Below, in pieces: positions 1-11,300 of a stretch of 64,000 bases of DNA (positions are counted from its first letter, which is position 1; the number at the start of each line of letters is the position of its first letter). The notes under the pieces are model-generated. The model was given only the letters and a program-made list of their open reading frames with translations. It made no database searches and was not told the origin of the DNA. The DNA is taken from NCBI GenBank assembly GCA_023958095.1, contig JAMLGJ010000006.1, positions 1-64,000 on the forward strand, in the 5' to 3' direction. Source of the stretch: Microthrixaceae bacterium (GTDB lineage Bacteria; Actinomycetota; Acidimicrobiia; Acidimicrobiales; Microtrichaceae). The position numbers and the translations under genes are program-made.

Positions 1-1265
1 AGGACCGCATCGAGGTCCTCGTGGCGCACCGCAGAGGCGAGGGCGTGTATGCCCGACTGCTCGGTGAAACGGTGGGTGCGGGTGAGCATCGTGATCCCCT
101 CTGCGAGTGGCCCCTCGACCGGGCCCCCGGTGCGAGCCACCGGCCCGACGATGTCGCCGAGCACCGCACCCGCCTCGACACTGGCGAGCTGGAACGGGTC
201 GCCCACGAGCACCAGTCGGGCCTCCTCGCGCAGTGCATCCAGGAGTCGTGCCATGAGCGGCAACGACACCATCGAGGTCTCATCGAGCACCACCAGGTCG
301 TGGGGGAGGGGGTTGTCGTGGTCGTGGCGGAACCGGATCCCGTCGCGGTACCCGAGCAGCCGGTGGATCGTGGAGGGCTCCACCGCACGGATCTGGCGGG
401 CCACCTCGGCCGGTGGGTCGAGACCGGCAATGGCTGCCTCGACCGCCTCACCCATGCGCGCGGCGGCCTTCCCGGTGGGAGCGGCCAGGGCGACCTCGAG
501 GGAGTCGCCGCTCTCGAGGGCCTCGTGCAGCGCAACGGCCAGCATGCGCGCGATCGTGTAGGTCTTGCCGGTGCCGGGTCCACCGGCCATGACCGTCACG
601 TGCCGTCCGAGGGCGACCCCGGCAGCGCTGCGTTGGGCGTCGGGGCCCGGCGTCGTGCCCGCGGCGCGGTCGCTGACGAAGTACCGGTCGAGCAGCTCCT
701 CGCGCAATGGGTGCGCATGGCCGCCGGCACCACTCGCCGCACCGGTGCCAGCACCCAGCTCCCGCAGGAGGGCATCACCCACCTCGCGTTCGTAGCGGAA
801 GTAGCGCTCCAGGTAGACCCGTGTGCCGTCGAACACCAGCGGTCTGATCTCGGCGTGGCCCACCGCGGCCGAGGGCGCGGCATCGGTCGGGTCGACCACC
901 GCCACCGAGGCCGAGCGCTCCAGGGCCCGGGCCCATTGCCCGGGTTCGGGCCACGGCAGCGCAGTGCGGCCCGGACCGTCGCCGGTGATGTCGTCGGTGC
1001 GCTCCACCTCGACGGTGCCCGGAAGCGAGGCGAGTTCCACACACACGTGTCCGAGCTGCAGGGCGCGCACGCAGAACGCAGCTGCCACCAGCACCTCGTC
1101 CCCGACAGCCGCGTCGTTGCGGGCGATGGCCGATGCCAGGTGCACCGCTGCTGCATCCAACAGGCCCTCGGCGACGAAGGGCTCCAGAACCGCGCAACGC
1201 TGCACCACGAGCGGGCGCAACGGTGCGGGAGGGCCACCGGACGGCCATGCGGAGTTGGCGCTCAC
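1..1265 (-). CDS. recD: RecD helicase subunit of exonuclease V (C-terminus beyond window)
   Basis: The minus-strand frame is open from a GTG at 1265-1263 to the window edge, giving about 421 codons; the C-terminal part lies outside. The GTG overlaps the recB stop (GTGA), so translation is probably coupled. The P-loop GGPGTGKT is at about residues 228-235, and the superfamily 1 motif II, seen as LDETSMV, follows near DNA 268-290. The roughly 200-residue region before the P-loop fits the RecD N-terminal domain that contacts RecC. RecD is the 5'-3' motor of the RecBCD double-strand-break resection enzyme. The gene is last in a five-gene repair operon. RecD2-type helicases share the motifs, but adjacency to recC and recB makes RecD the better reading. 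Confidence 0.93.
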   Translation of the reverse strand, partial: MSANSAWPSGGPPAPLRPLVVQRCAVLEPFVAEGLLDAAAVHLASAIARNDAAVGDEVLVAAAFCVRALQLGHVCVELASLPGTVEVERTDDITGDGPGRTALPWPEPGQWARALERSASVAVVDPTDAAPSAAVGHAEIRPLVFDGTRVYLERYFRYEREVGDALLRELGAGTGAASGAGGHAHPLREELLDRYFVSDRAAGTTPGPDAQRSAAGVALGRHVTVMAGGPGTGKTYTIARMLAVALHEALESGDSLEVALAAPTGKAAARMGEAVEAAIAGLDPPAEVARQIRAVEPSTIHRLLGYRDGIRFRHDHDNPLPHDLVVLDETSMVSLPLMARLLDALREEARLVLVGDPFQLASVEAGAVLGDIVGPVARTGGPVEGPLAEGITMLTRTHRFTEQSGIHALASAVRHEDLDAV

Positions 1266-4200
1266 CGCTGCTCCCCCCGGTTGCCCTCCAGCAGGTCCGA
1301 CAACGAGGTGATCAGCGCTGCTGGTGGGTCCCACTGGGCGAGGCCCCTCGGCACCCCGTCGACGGTCGGCGTCGCCGGGCCCACCAGGCCCCTGACGAAC
1401 AGGTAGCCGATTCCCCCCAGGTGCGCCCGGGGGTCGTAGTCGGGCACGCGCCAGCGCAGGTACCGGTGCAGCGCCACGCTGTAGAGCAGTGCCTGGAGGG
1501 GATAGTCGTGCTCGGCCATCGCCGCCGGGAGGCTGTCGGGGTCGAAAGCCGACGGATCGGGATCGGTTCCGCCGTGCGCGAGCCGGTTGGTCTTGTAGTC
1601 GCAAACGAGGAACCGGGACGGGCCCCCGGCCGGTGTGATGCGTGCCACGAGGTCGATCGAACCGGTCATGTGCCCGGCGAGCCGGGCCGCCGCGGCACGG
1701 CTCTCGCCGTGGATTCCTGCGAGGGACTCCGCCCAGTCCCGGTAGGGGTCGTCCGGGTCGAGGTGCTGCAGTGCCAACCTGCCGATCATGTCGGCGGTGA
1801 CCGGGGGCCCCGACCCGGCGAGGTTGAACTCGAAGCTCATCTCGTCGAGTCGGTCCCCGCGGTGCAGTTCAGCCAGCGGCCTGTGGTCGAACAGTGGACC
1901 CAGCGGGGTGCGGATCATCGCCGCCAGGCCCGACACCAGGAGGTCAACATCGACCTCCCAGGGGTCGTGCCGCAACTGCTCGCTCACCAGCAGGGCCAGG
2001 TCCGCCTCGAGTTCCCCCGAGCAGAAGTCGACCCGCTCGAGCACTCCGTGCACCAGGTTCCCGAATCCGGTGCCGCCGGGGACCCCACCGAGCAACAGCG
2101 GCACCGGGTCGGACCTTCCGGTCCGGTCCGCGCCGCCCCGGCTGGCATCCGGTTGGCGAGGAGCGGCGGCCCGGGGCGACGGCGGGAGCTCATCCGCGCC
2201 CGCGGTGTCGCCCGCGGAGTCGTCGCCGGGATCACCATGGCGTGCATCGGAGTCCACGATCTTCGAGAACGACCACCGGTTGGTCCAACGGGGAAGGTCC
2301 CGGTGCAGCGTCGCCACCTCGAGCGGTGGGGGCTCAGCCGAACTCGGGTCGTGCCAGGGCCGTGAGGTGTCGTCGTCGGAGTTGCCCACCACGGTGAGCG
2401 AGATGTTGCCCCCGGAGCGGGACACGACCGGTTGCAGGCGCTGCAGGGAACCCTCCACGTCCAGTGGCTCCAGCACTTCGGTGAGCGAGGTGTCGAAGGC
2501 CGCGGGGTCGATGCTCCCGTGCTCGTCGCGGCCGAACAGCACCCTTGCGAGGCCGGTCTGCCAGGCCCCCTCGCTGGGTGCCCACCACAGGGCGGTGTGG
2601 TGACGTGCACGGGTGAGGGCCACGTACAGCAGACGCAGGCTCGTGCCGACGAGCTCCGCGTAGGCGAGGCTCTCGCGACGTTGGTGCTCCTCGGGGTCAC
2701 CCCACTGGAGTCCGCCCGCGAGGTCCACGTGGCGTTGGCCGTCCTCCCACCACACCACGTCGCGGACAGCCACCACGGAGCTCCACAGGCTGGGGCAGCA
2801 CACCACGGGGAACTCGAGTCCCTTGGACACGTGCGTCGTCATGATCTGCACCGCGCTCGACTCGGACTCCACCCGGCGGGCCGACAGGTCAGCCTCCGGT
2901 TCTGCATCGTTCGTGGCGTGCCCGAGCTGCTCGAAGGCCACGAGGAGGGCACTCGGGGTGTTGGCATGGCCACAGGACCCCGCCAGCAGCTCCCCGAGGT
3001 GGTCCAGGTCGGTCATGTCGCGTGCCCCGCCGGGTGCCGACAGGACCCGGGTGGCGACTCCCGAGGCCGTCATGACGAGTCCCACGAACGCCGCCACGCC
3101 GCGCTCGTCGAGTTCCTCCCCCCACGCCCTCAGGCGTTCCTGGAGCACCGCGAGCTCCTCGTCGGAGGCATTCGCGATCTGCTCGGCGTCCCAGCCCACG
3201 AACCAGCTGGATGCCGCCGCCCGGGCACGCGCCGCGCTCTGGGGGCGCGCCACACCGGCCAGCAGGCGGTGCCAGTGCTCCGCTGCGGGCGACTCCAGCA
3301 CGCTCTCCCCCCGGTTGACCACCGCCGGGATGCCGAGGGCCAACAAGGCGTCGCGCACCTTGGCCGATTCGTGGTTCGCCGCCACGAGGACACAGATGTC
3401 CTCCGGGCGCAGCGCCCTGTTCCCGCGCCGTGGGTCGTCGTCGGGGATCACGGTGTTCTCCAACAGGTCGCGCACGTGGCGGGCCACGTCACGCTGGATC
3501 TGCGCGGAGGCCGCCTTGGTCACGGCGTCAGGGTGCTTGGAGCGAGAGTGTCGGGGCACCGCATCACCGACGGCGAGCCGCACCTCCAGTGCCGGCGCGG
3601 GGTCCCCGGCGAGGTCGCACATGGATCGATCCGCGTTGGCGGGAGCCGGCCGCACCGGTTCGAAGCCGATGGAACCCGACCCGAAGGTTGCGCCCGTCAG
3701 GAGGACCTCGTTGGCTCCGAGGACCGCAGGGTCGGAACGCCAGTTGGTTCCGAGCACCGCGGAGTCCATGCCCTCGACCGCGTCGAGGTAGGTGTGCACG
3801 TCAGCGCCCCGGAACGCGTAGATGGCCTGCTTGGGATCCCCCACCAACACCAGTGTCGAGCCGTCGGTTCCGGCACCACCGAACGCCGCGTCGAAGATCT
3901 GCCACTGCACCGGGTCGGTGTCCTGGAACTCGTCGATCAATGCCACCGGGAATCGCTGGCGCAACGCCGCCCTGGCAGCAGGCCCGGTCGAGTTGTCCGC
4001 CAGCGCGTCGCGCAGGTGCAGCAACAGGTCATCGAAGGACAGGGTGCCCGCCGCGGTACGCCGGTGCCGGATCGTCTCGATGACCCGCTCGACGAGTCCC
4101 CTAAGCCTGAGTGCCGAGACGGTTGCTTCGTCGTCGCGGCCGGCTTCCGGGGCACCGGGGCAGGGGTGCAGGCGCGAGGCGTGGTTGGTGAGCGCCAGGT

Positions 4201-4747
4201 GGGTGGCCCTGGTCAGCTCCTCGAGTGAGGGCAGGCCCTCGGTTCCCCTGGTGGCCTCGGCCACGAGCAGGTCGGTGGCCACCTGTGTCACCAGCGCAGC
4301 GGTGTCGTCGACGAGCACCGCGTCGGGGTCGGTGCGCACGGCCGAACCGAGTGTGCCGAGCACCTGCTGCGCGAAGCCGTGGATGGTCGAGATGGTCGCC
4401 GAGTCGAACTCGGTCAGCGCCGCGCGGGCACGCCGCAACCGTGATGCGTGGTCGTCCGCGCACACGCGCGCGAGCACGGGGTCATCGGGCATCCATCCCG
4501 GATCGTCCGCAGCGGTCTCGAGTGCCGTCGCGAGCTCGACGAGGCGTGCCCGGACCCGGTCCTTCAGCTCCGCCGCCGCCGCCCGGGTGAAGGTCACCAC
4601 CAGCAGCTTGTGCACGGGAATGTCGGCCTCGACCACGTACCGGGCGGCGAGGGTGGACAGTGCATGGGTCTTGCCGGTGCCCGCGCTGGCGGCCACCGAC
4701 AGTCGGCCGCGGGGCAGCGGCCCGGCGAGGTCGAGCGGCACGGTCAT
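1262..4747 (-). CDS. recB: RecB helicase-nuclease subunit of exonuclease V
   Basis: 1161 residues, close to the usual RecB length. UvrD/Rep-type motifs are in order: P-loop ASAGTGKT (20-27), motif II IDEFQDTDP (271-279) and motif III with GDPKQAIYAFRGAD (303-316). The C-terminus carries the RecB-family nuclease motif DYKTN (1050-1054) followed by a QALLY-type segment, so the nuclease looks intact. RecB is the 3'-5' motor and the nuclease that degrades and processes broken ends. The ATG overlaps the recC stop (ATGA at 4744-4747), and its own stop overlaps the recD start. AdnA/AdnB of mycobacteria are similar in layout, but the RecC neighbour rules them out here. Confidence 0.96.
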   Translation of the reverse strand: MTVPLDLAGPLPRGRLSVAASAGTGKTHALSTLAARYVVEADIPVHKLLVVTFTRAAAAELKDRVRARLVELATALETAADDPGWMPDDPVLARVCADDHASRLRRARAALTEFDSATISTIHGFAQQVLGTLGSAVRTDPDAVLVDDTAALVTQVATDLLVAEATRGTEGLPSLEELTRATHLALTNHASRLHPCPGAPEAGRDDEATVSALRLRGLVERVIETIRHRRTAAGTLSFDDLLLHLRDALADNSTGPAARAALRQRFPVALIDEFQDTDPVQWQIFDAAFGGAGTDGSTLVLVGDPKQAIYAFRGADVHTYLDAVEGMDSAVLGTNWRSDPAVLGANEVLLTGATFGSGSIGFEPVRPAPANADRSMCDLAGDPAPALEVRLAVGDAVPRHSRSKHPDAVTKAASAQIQRDVARHVRDLLENTVIPDDDPRRGNRALRPEDICVLVAANHESAKVRDALLALGIPAVVNRGESVLESPAAEHWHRLLAGVARPQSAARARAAASSWFVGWDAEQIANASDEELAVLQERLRAWGEELDERGVAAFVGLVMTASGVATRVLSAPGGARDMTDLDHLGELLAGSCGHANTPSALLVAFEQLGHATNDAEPEADLSARRVESESSAVQIMTTHVSKGLEFPVVCCPSLWSSVVAVRDVVWWEDGQRHVDLAGGLQWGDPEEHQRRESLAYAELVGTSLRLLYVALTRARHHTALWWAPSEGAWQTGLARVLFGRDEHGSIDPAAFDTSLTEVLEPLDVEGSLQRLQPVVSRSGGNISLTVVGNSDDDTSRPWHDPSSAEPPPLEVATLHRDLPRWTNRWSFSKIVDSDARHGDPGDDSAGDTAGADELPPSPRAAAPRQPDASRGGADRTGRSDPVPLLLGGVPGGTGFGNLVHGVLERVDFCSGELEADLALLVSEQLRHDPWEVDVDLLVSGLAAMIRTPLGPLFDHRPLAELHRGDRLDEMSFEFNLAGSGPPVTADMIGRLALQHLDPDDPYRDWAESLAGIHGESRAAAARLAGHMTGSIDLVARITPAGGPSRFLVCDYKTNRLAHGGTDPDPSAFDPDSLPAAMAEHDYPLQALLYSVALHRYLRWRVPDYDPRAHLGGIGYLFVRGLVGPATPTVDGVPRGLAQWDPPAALITSLSDLLEGNRGEQR

Positions 4748-7700
4748 CGCAGCACCTGCTCGACCATCCTGCTCACGTCGGTGACCGAGGTGTCGTGGAG
4801 CCCCCAGATCGCCTCGGCGTAGCGACGTGCGCGGTCGGATTCCCCACCGGGTGGGTCATGGGGCTGAACCTCCAGCGAGGTGAGCTGTTCGTAGTCGAGC
4901 TCACCGAAGACCGCCCGCACCCAGGTGTCATCGAGGTCGCCGCGGTTGTAGGGCGAACCGCTCCAGTCCGAGGGGCTGAACTTCCCGAGCGCCAGCTTCC
5001 GGGACGTGGTGGGGAAGAACGGAATCGGTTCGCGCAGCCCCGACCGGTGGATCGCCACGAGCGTCGACAGGGCGTCGAGTGCGTTGCGGCTGCACTCCGA
5101 GGGGTCCGACCCCGACAGTTCGAGGGCGGTCACCACCGGAGCGTAGGGGACCTTCCGGTCCTTCTTCCCCTGCGACAGGTGAACGGCGCGCCAGGCCCGC
5201 CCGCCGTCGTGCGCACCGAGTGCGAGCAGGTCCAGCCAGATGGCGAGCACGTCCTTGTCCTTGCGCTTCGACACCGTGACCTCGACCGGACCGGCAACGG
5301 TCACTCCGCGGTCGCTCACGGTTCCCACGACCCGGGTCCCGTCCGCGAGGTGCACGTCAACCTCCACGCGTCGCGCCTCGGATTCGGCGATCGCGAGCGA
5401 CTCGTAGGCCTGCGCCAGCGGCTCGACCACCTCGAGTGCGCTCCGCAACGTCGCCGCGCCCGTTTCGCCGGGTGGCAGGATCCCCTCGGCCCGTACCAGC
5501 GCCACGAACTCACCGGTGCTGCCCCCGGCGAGCAGGTGATCCAGGAGCCGATTGCGAACCGCCCAGTTCTCCAGGTGACCGAGTTCGACCACCAGGTCGC
5601 GGCCCGGGGCGGGAGCGGTGAGGCCACTCGGGTCGATGATCTGGGTAGAGGGTCTCGAGCCGCTTCCCTCGGGGCGTTCGGGCAGCGACACGCCCAGCAC
5701 CCGGCGCAGGAAGTACCGGGTCGGGTTCTCGAGGAACTCCCGCAGGTCGCCCAGCTCGACCACGGAGTCCTCACCACCCTCGCCGCCGTGCGCCGGGTCG
5801 TCGGCACGGCGCAGCGGGCCGTCCACGAACGGACGGGCCGCGCCCGGCCCACGGGCAGCCATCGCGGCGCGCATGGCAGTGCCGTCGAAGCTCCAGGGTG
5901 TGCCACTGTCGTCGCGGGCCACGAAGTTCGCCTCGCCGAATCGTTGCCTCGGATGCTCGAGGGTGATCCGCTTCCGCAGCTGCTCACGCCCGGAGGGTGG
6001 GGCCGTGGCGAGGAGAGCATCGGTCAGCTCGGCCACCACCACCGAAGGGGGAACCTCCTGGTTCGTCACGACGCTGCGGTCGTTGCGCAGCACCACGAGG
6101 TGGTCGCGGGCACCGAGCACCGAGTCCAACAGGGCCTGTCGGAGGTCCTCGCGGCGGTCCCGGTCGCCCAGGTGGGGCTCGAGTGCGAGCAGGTCGTCGC
6201 CGTCGGGGCTCCCGGCGCGGAAGGAGGTCTCGTCCATGCCGAGCAGGCACACGACGCGGTGGGGCACGCCGCGCAGCGGGGTGGGGGTGGAGAAGGTGAC
6301 CCCTCCGGTGAAGAACTGGGGTCTGGCCGCCGACCAACCGAGGTGGTCACCCAGCATGTGGCGGATGTCCGCGAGCGACAGCTCGGCGGAGGCCTGTCCT
6401 GTGCCGGCATCCGGGCCGCGTCCCGCGGCGGGTACACGGGATTCCTGCGAGATCCGCTCGAACACCTCATCGAGGCGTTGGCGTTCCCACTGCCGTCCGG
6501 GGTCCTCGGCCAGCAGATCCCCGGAGGCCTGCCCGAGCACGTCCAGCCAGTAGCCGATCGGATGGAGGCCGCCGACGCGTTCCGCCAGCAACCCGAGGCG
6601 TGTCAGCAGGTCGGCCACCCGGCCCGCCACGGTGATCCCGTCACCCTCCACGGGCACCGGAGCGAGGTGCCCCCAGGTGAGCGCACTCGGGTCGTCACTC
6701 ACCGCGATGCCCATCAGGATCCGGTCGATCGCCCCGGCCCATGTGCCCGCGGTGTAGTCCTCGGGGATTCCCCAGGCGACCCGGTGGGCGGGGTCGAGGC
6801 CCCAGCGGATGCCGGCCGCATCGATCCAGTCCTCCAGCAGCGCCAATGCCTCGTCGTCGAGCCCGAAGCGGCGGCGCACCGGCGCCAGGCCCGCGAAGTC
6901 CGACAACGCGGCGTCGGAGAAGCGGCTTCCGAGCAGCATCACCAGCGACCCCATCGCGGCGAGCATCGGGTAGGTGGATCCCAGCGAACGGTCACTCAGG
7001 TGGTAGCGCAGCGCGGGGGCGGGCTCCACGCCGGCATCGGATGCCCGGTGCTGGTTCCCACGCTGGGTTCTCTGGTCGGTGGAGGGGCCGAGCACCGCCT
7101 CGATCACCGGAGCGAAGCGGTCCAGTGCGGGACACAGCACCAGGATGTCGTCCTCCGAGAGGCTCTCGTCGGCGGCCAGCAGGTGCAGGATCTGGTCGCG
7201 CAGCACCTCCACCTGTCGTGTGTCGCCCTGGCAGCAGTGGAGAACCACCGACCGATCGGGTGCGCCCGGGCGCTGCTGGGTGCTGGTTCCGGTCTCCTCG
7301 CTCACCGGTGGCCGGTTGTTCCTCAGGGCATCCTGGAGGTGGCCCAGGAGTGTGGTGCCAGCAGGATCCGGGGCGGGCACCGGGCGCGCCCCCCGGGCAC
7401 GTTCGCCGAGCAGCACCGCCGTTTCCCGGGCGGGGCGGCCCCAGGATCGCAGGAGGGGGTGTTCGGCAGCGTCGGTGGAGGTGTCCTGGGATCGCAGCAC
7501 GGGCGACGCGCTCGAAGGGGTTTCGCGGGAGATGCGCCCGAACAACGCGGTGGACGGTTGGTGCAGGTAGAGCCCCACATCCCGGTGCTCCGAGAGTGCG
7601 TCCAGCAACTCGATCGTCGACACCCCGCCGGGGATGGAGGTGACGCCGAACAGGGACAGCCGTTGGGGGGATTCGCTCGCCGCAGCACCTCCTGCCAGCT

Positions 7701-8307
7701 CGGCCAGGACGGCCGGGGCCGCCTCGGGCGGGCTGGGCACACCGATGCGGTGGCGCAGCAGCGACCACAGCCGGGGTTGCCAGGCCATGTGTTCATCGAT
7801 GCTCCGGCCCGCACCGTCGACCTGTTCGCCGTCGGCCCACGCCCGGATCATCGCCGGCCTGTGTGCCATGTAGCGGTCGAACAAGTCCGCGAGGCGCCGT
7901 GCACGTGCCCACGCGGTGACTCCAGGTGCAGCCTCGGGCACGAGCCCGGGGAACGGCTCCGAGGCGTCGCAGTCGCCCCCGGCCGTCTCGTGGCCGGCGA
8001 GCACCTCGAGGATCGTCCACGCCATCCTGCCGACCGACCACGGGTCGCTGCGCTCATCACGGCCGAGCACGCGGTGCAGCAGCGCGCCCGGGAAAACGAA
8101 GTCGATGTTGGCGCTGATCCCATCGCAGCGGTCGGGTCCGGAGGACCCGAGCCGCCTGGCCAGCCGGAGCGAGAGCCAGCGCCTGATGCCCGCTGTGGGC
8201 ACCACCACCAACTCGGTGGCCATCGGGTCGGCGAGCGGCACCCCGAGGCTGTCCGAAAGGACCTCCGCGAGATCCTCGAGGCGCTCCGCCACGGTCACGT
8301 GCATCAT
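4744..8307 (-). CDS. recC: RecC subunit of exonuclease V
   Basis: About 1187 residues from an ATG at 8307 that overlaps the stop of the upstream gene (ATGATG, sharing 8304-8307); a second ATG follows immediately. The N-terminus has the RecC signature layout: a segment ending ELVVVPTAGIRRWLSLRLA, then a SANIDFVFPG-like stretch matching the IAANIDFPLP region of E. coli RecC. RecC is an inactive helicase/nuclease fold that holds RecB and RecD together and recognises Chi in E. coli; whether this protein recognises any Chi-like sequence cannot be seen. An open frame extends 46 codons further upstream, but that part overlaps the yhaN-like gene and is not RecC-like. Confidence 0.94.
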   Translation of the reverse strand: MMHVTVAERLEDLAEVLSDSLGVPLADPMATELVVVPTAGIRRWLSLRLARRLGSSGPDRCDGISANIDFVFPGALLHRVLGRDERSDPWSVGRMAWTILEVLAGHETAGGDCDASEPFPGLVPEAAPGVTAWARARRLADLFDRYMAHRPAMIRAWADGEQVDGAGRSIDEHMAWQPRLWSLLRHRIGVPSPPEAAPAVLAELAGGAAASESPQRLSLFGVTSIPGGVSTIELLDALSEHRDVGLYLHQPSTALFGRISRETPSSASPVLRSQDTSTDAAEHPLLRSWGRPARETAVLLGERARGARPVPAPDPAGTTLLGHLQDALRNNRPPVSEETGTSTQQRPGAPDRSVVLHCCQGDTRQVEVLRDQILHLLAADESLSEDDILVLCPALDRFAPVIEAVLGPSTDQRTQRGNQHRASDAGVEPAPALRYHLSDRSLGSTYPMLAAMGSLVMLLGSRFSDAALSDFAGLAPVRRRFGLDDEALALLEDWIDAAGIRWGLDPAHRVAWGIPEDYTAGTWAGAIDRILMGIAVSDDPSALTWGHLAPVPVEGDGITVAGRVADLLTRLGLLAERVGGLHPIGYWLDVLGQASGDLLAEDPGRQWERQRLDEVFERISQESRVPAAGRGPDAGTGQASAELSLADIRHMLGDHLGWSAARPQFFTGGVTFSTPTPLRGVPHRVVCLLGMDETSFRAGSPDGDDLLALEPHLGDRDRREDLRQALLDSVLGARDHLVVLRNDRSVVTNQEVPPSVVVAELTDALLATAPPSGREQLRKRITLEHPRQRFGEANFVARDDSGTPWSFDGTAMRAAMAARGPGAARPFVDGPLRRADDPAHGGEGGEDSVVELGDLREFLENPTRYFLRRVLGVSLPERPEGSGSRPSTQIIDPSGLTAPAPGRDLVVELGHLENWAVRNRLLDHLLAGGSTGEFVALVRAEGILPPGETGAATLRSALEVVEPLAQAYESLAIAESEARRVEVDVHLADGTRVVGTVSDRGVTVAGPVEVTVSKRKDKDVLAIWLDLLALGAHDGGRAWRAVHLSQGKKDRKVPYAPVVTALELSGSDPSECSRNALDALSTLVAIHRSGLREPIPFFPTTSRKLALGKFSPSDWSGSPYNRGDLDDTWVRAVFGELDYEQLTSLEVQPHDPPGGESDRARRYAEAIWGLHDTSVTDVSRMVEQVLR

Positions 8308-11300
8308 GGCGCGGCCATCCCGATCGCCGCACCGGGCATGGCCACCACGTTCGTGTCCCCATTGGCACCCAACAGCTCGGCGGTGTCGGGATGGCAGGTG
8401 AACAGGACCACCTGCAGGTCCTCGGACACGGCGTGCAGCTCGCAAGCGAGTGCTTCCCTGCGGTCGGGGTCGGCGTTCACCAGCACGTCATCCAGGACCA
8501 ACGGAAGGGCGGTGTTGTGGGCGTGTGCCCTGGCGAGTCCGAAGCGCATCGCGAGGTAGAGCTGCTCGGTGGCTCCACGGCTCAGCCGGGAGGCGTCCAG
8601 CCTCGCCCCCGTGGGGTCGAGCACCACGATCCGGTTGTCCTCCGGCACGACCGAGGTGTAGCGGCCGGCGGTGGTCCGTCGGAACGACTCCGATGCCCAG
8701 CGCACGACCTCCGGCTGGCGCTCGGTCTCGAAGCGGGCGAGCGTCTCGGTCATGGCGTGCAGCGCGACCGTCTCCACGGTCCACTGCTCGATCGCCTCCT
8801 CGAGTGCGCTGCGGGCGGCCTCCCGGGCGAGGCTCGCCGAGGGTACGTCGGCGGAGGCCTCCAGGCGCTCGAGGTCCTGTTCGGCGTCGTGGTGCGCGCG
8901 CACCGCCGCGGTGTGTTCCTCGGCTGCGGCCCGTTGCTGCCCGTCGATTTCGGCCACTGCCCGTTCCCAGTCCTCGAGGTTCCCCTCGGCCAGTTCGGTG
9001 CGCGCCTCCTCGGCCCCCGCGGTGCCGAAGCGTGCATCGAGTTGCTGTTCGAAGCGTTCGAGGACTTCCCCGAGCTCGGCGCGCTCGTGTTCGCGCTCGG
9101 CGACCTCGCGGAACTCCTGCGGGCTCTGCGCTCCGGCGGCGGCCAGGAGCTCGGCCAGCTTCCCGGCGGCCTGCTCGGCAGCCGTCGAGGCCTCGTCGAC
9201 GCGTCGGCGGAGCACCTCCAGCCCGGAGTCGAGCTCGGCGGCACGGCTGCGGTTGCGCCTGTCCAGCTCGACCCGCTCGGCCAGTGCCGCGACGGATCGC
9301 ATGCCCCCGTCGGGTTCCATCCCGGCGGACCGCAGCAGGTCGGCGACCAGGTCCTCGTGGTCGGCCGCTTCGGTGAGCAACCGGTCGAGTTCGTGCTCCT
9401 TGGCAGCGTGGGAACGGGCCGTCCCGCGCACCATGCGGATCCGCTCGAGCAGCGCCGGTGCCTCCTCGGCGGGCACGTCCCGTGGAAGGCCGATCCGCTG
9501 AGCCAGGGAGCGCCAGTCGACTCCCAGGGCCTCGAGGTCTCCCGTGGCGAAGCGGTGCCGCTCCTCGGCGGTTGCGTGGCTGTCCAGGGCCGCCTCGAGT
9601 TCCTCCGAAGCCCGCCGCAGCGCATCCTCGGCAGCGGCGAGCCGCGTCACCTCGTCATGGCGCGCCAGCACCTGTGCGGGGGTCGGGCGCGACGGCAGGC
9701 CACAGCTCGCGGCGAGCTCCGCAGCACGGCCGCGCAACGATTCGACCTCCCCGGCGGTCGAGTCCGCGGAGCCGGGGAGGCCCCCCGGGGGCCCCTCCAC
9801 CGGATCGGACCGCCGAAGCAGCACCGCCAGGACCGCCAGTGTGAGCGCGACGACGCCGAACAAGGCCGCGCTGGGTGCCGAACCCCCTGCCAGCGCGATC
9901 CCCGCACCGCCGAGGCACAGCACGACCGCGCCGATGAGGCCCACGAGGGTCGCAACCGGCAGGGGTGAGCGGCGGTTGCTGCGCAGTTCGCCCACGAGTT
10001 GGTCGAAACGTGCATCTCCGGCCATGCGGGCCTCGCTCTGGGCGAGGTCGGCCAGCACCGACTGGAGCTCCTCGAGGTTCCTCCTCGCGGCGGCGGTGTC
10101 CATCTCGCCGAGCAGCGAGGTCATAGCGCGTCGCTCGGACTCGGCGGCCTCGACCTGCTCACGCGCCGAGTCGCACCCACTTTGCGCGGTGTCGAGGTCG
10201 TTGCGGGTGCGCTCCAGGGTGGTGCGTGCGGTCGTGATCCTGTCGGCCAGCTCGCGTGTGGAACGCAGCGCTGCCATCGAGGTGTCCACGTGCTCCACCC
10301 GCTCGGTGCTCCAGCCCGCTCCGAGGTCGTCCATCTGCTGGTCGAGTGCCGCCGCCGACGCGGAGAGCTCGGACTCGAGAGTGGCCACCTGCCGGCGGAT
10401 CTGATCGAGCAGCGGGCCGAGGCGGTCGACCTCGGTGACCCGCGCTCCGAGGTCCGGGAGCGAATCGTCGAGCACGATGCCGGCCAGGTCGGCCTCTGTC
10501 ACCTCGAGGTCTTCGGTCGCGCCGGCGAGCACATCGTTGGCGCCCCGGCAGGCCTTCTCGGCGGCTGCGAGGGCGCCCAGCGGATCCGCCGGCAGCGTCA
10601 CCTCGGTGCCGAGTCGTTCGATCCCGTGGGCTGCCGCACGCGCCTCGACCCACAGCGGCCAGGTGTCGATCAGCTTCACCAGGTGGTCCCGGCGCACGGT
10701 GAGCTGCGAGCGCCGCTCGTCGGTCGTTCGCACCGCTGCAAGCAGTTCCCGGACCCGTTCGCGAAGGCGGGGGAGTTCCCTCGCCTCGGCGACCGCCGCG
10801 CGGAGTGACTCCTCACACCTCTCCAGTTCACGGTGGAGTTCGCGGATCCGCCCACTGCGGGGCCCGAGCAGTTCGCGGCGCCGTGCGCGCAGTGCGTCGA
10901 TGGCGCTCCGGGCCGACCGGGAGCCGCCGACCACCCCGGCGGCGTATATGTGTTCACGCACCTCGTCGGTGTCCAGGGTCTCGAAACCGGCCAGTTCGTC
11001 GGTGGTTATCGCGAACACGCTGCGGAACAGCTCCAGACCTGCGGAGCCGATCAGTCCGCTGAGCGTGCCGGGGGCAGCGGTCACCCCGTCGGGGTCGCTG
11101 AGCACCGGCTGTTCCTCTCCGTAGTGCCGTTCGAGGATCCAGCGCCGCGGCGAACCGTCCGCGTCGGCCTGCCCCAACCTGATGCGGCCCCCGAAGCTGC
11201 CCGATGCCGGCCTGTACCGCCGGACGTCCTGGTGGTTGCCGTGCGGGAAGCCGAACAGGAGCCAGCTGATGAAGTGCAACAGGGTCGTCTTGCCGGACTC

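Noticed and set aside
21-1406. Long plus-strand open frame opposite recD.
   Set aside because: The minus-strand frame carries the P-loop and DETSMV motifs; the plus frame is Arg/His-rich and family-less.
4660-8559. A 1299-codon open frame on the plus strand opposite recC.
   Set aside because: It is a GC-rich antisense shadow of recC, has no recognisable domain and would overlap two clear genes.
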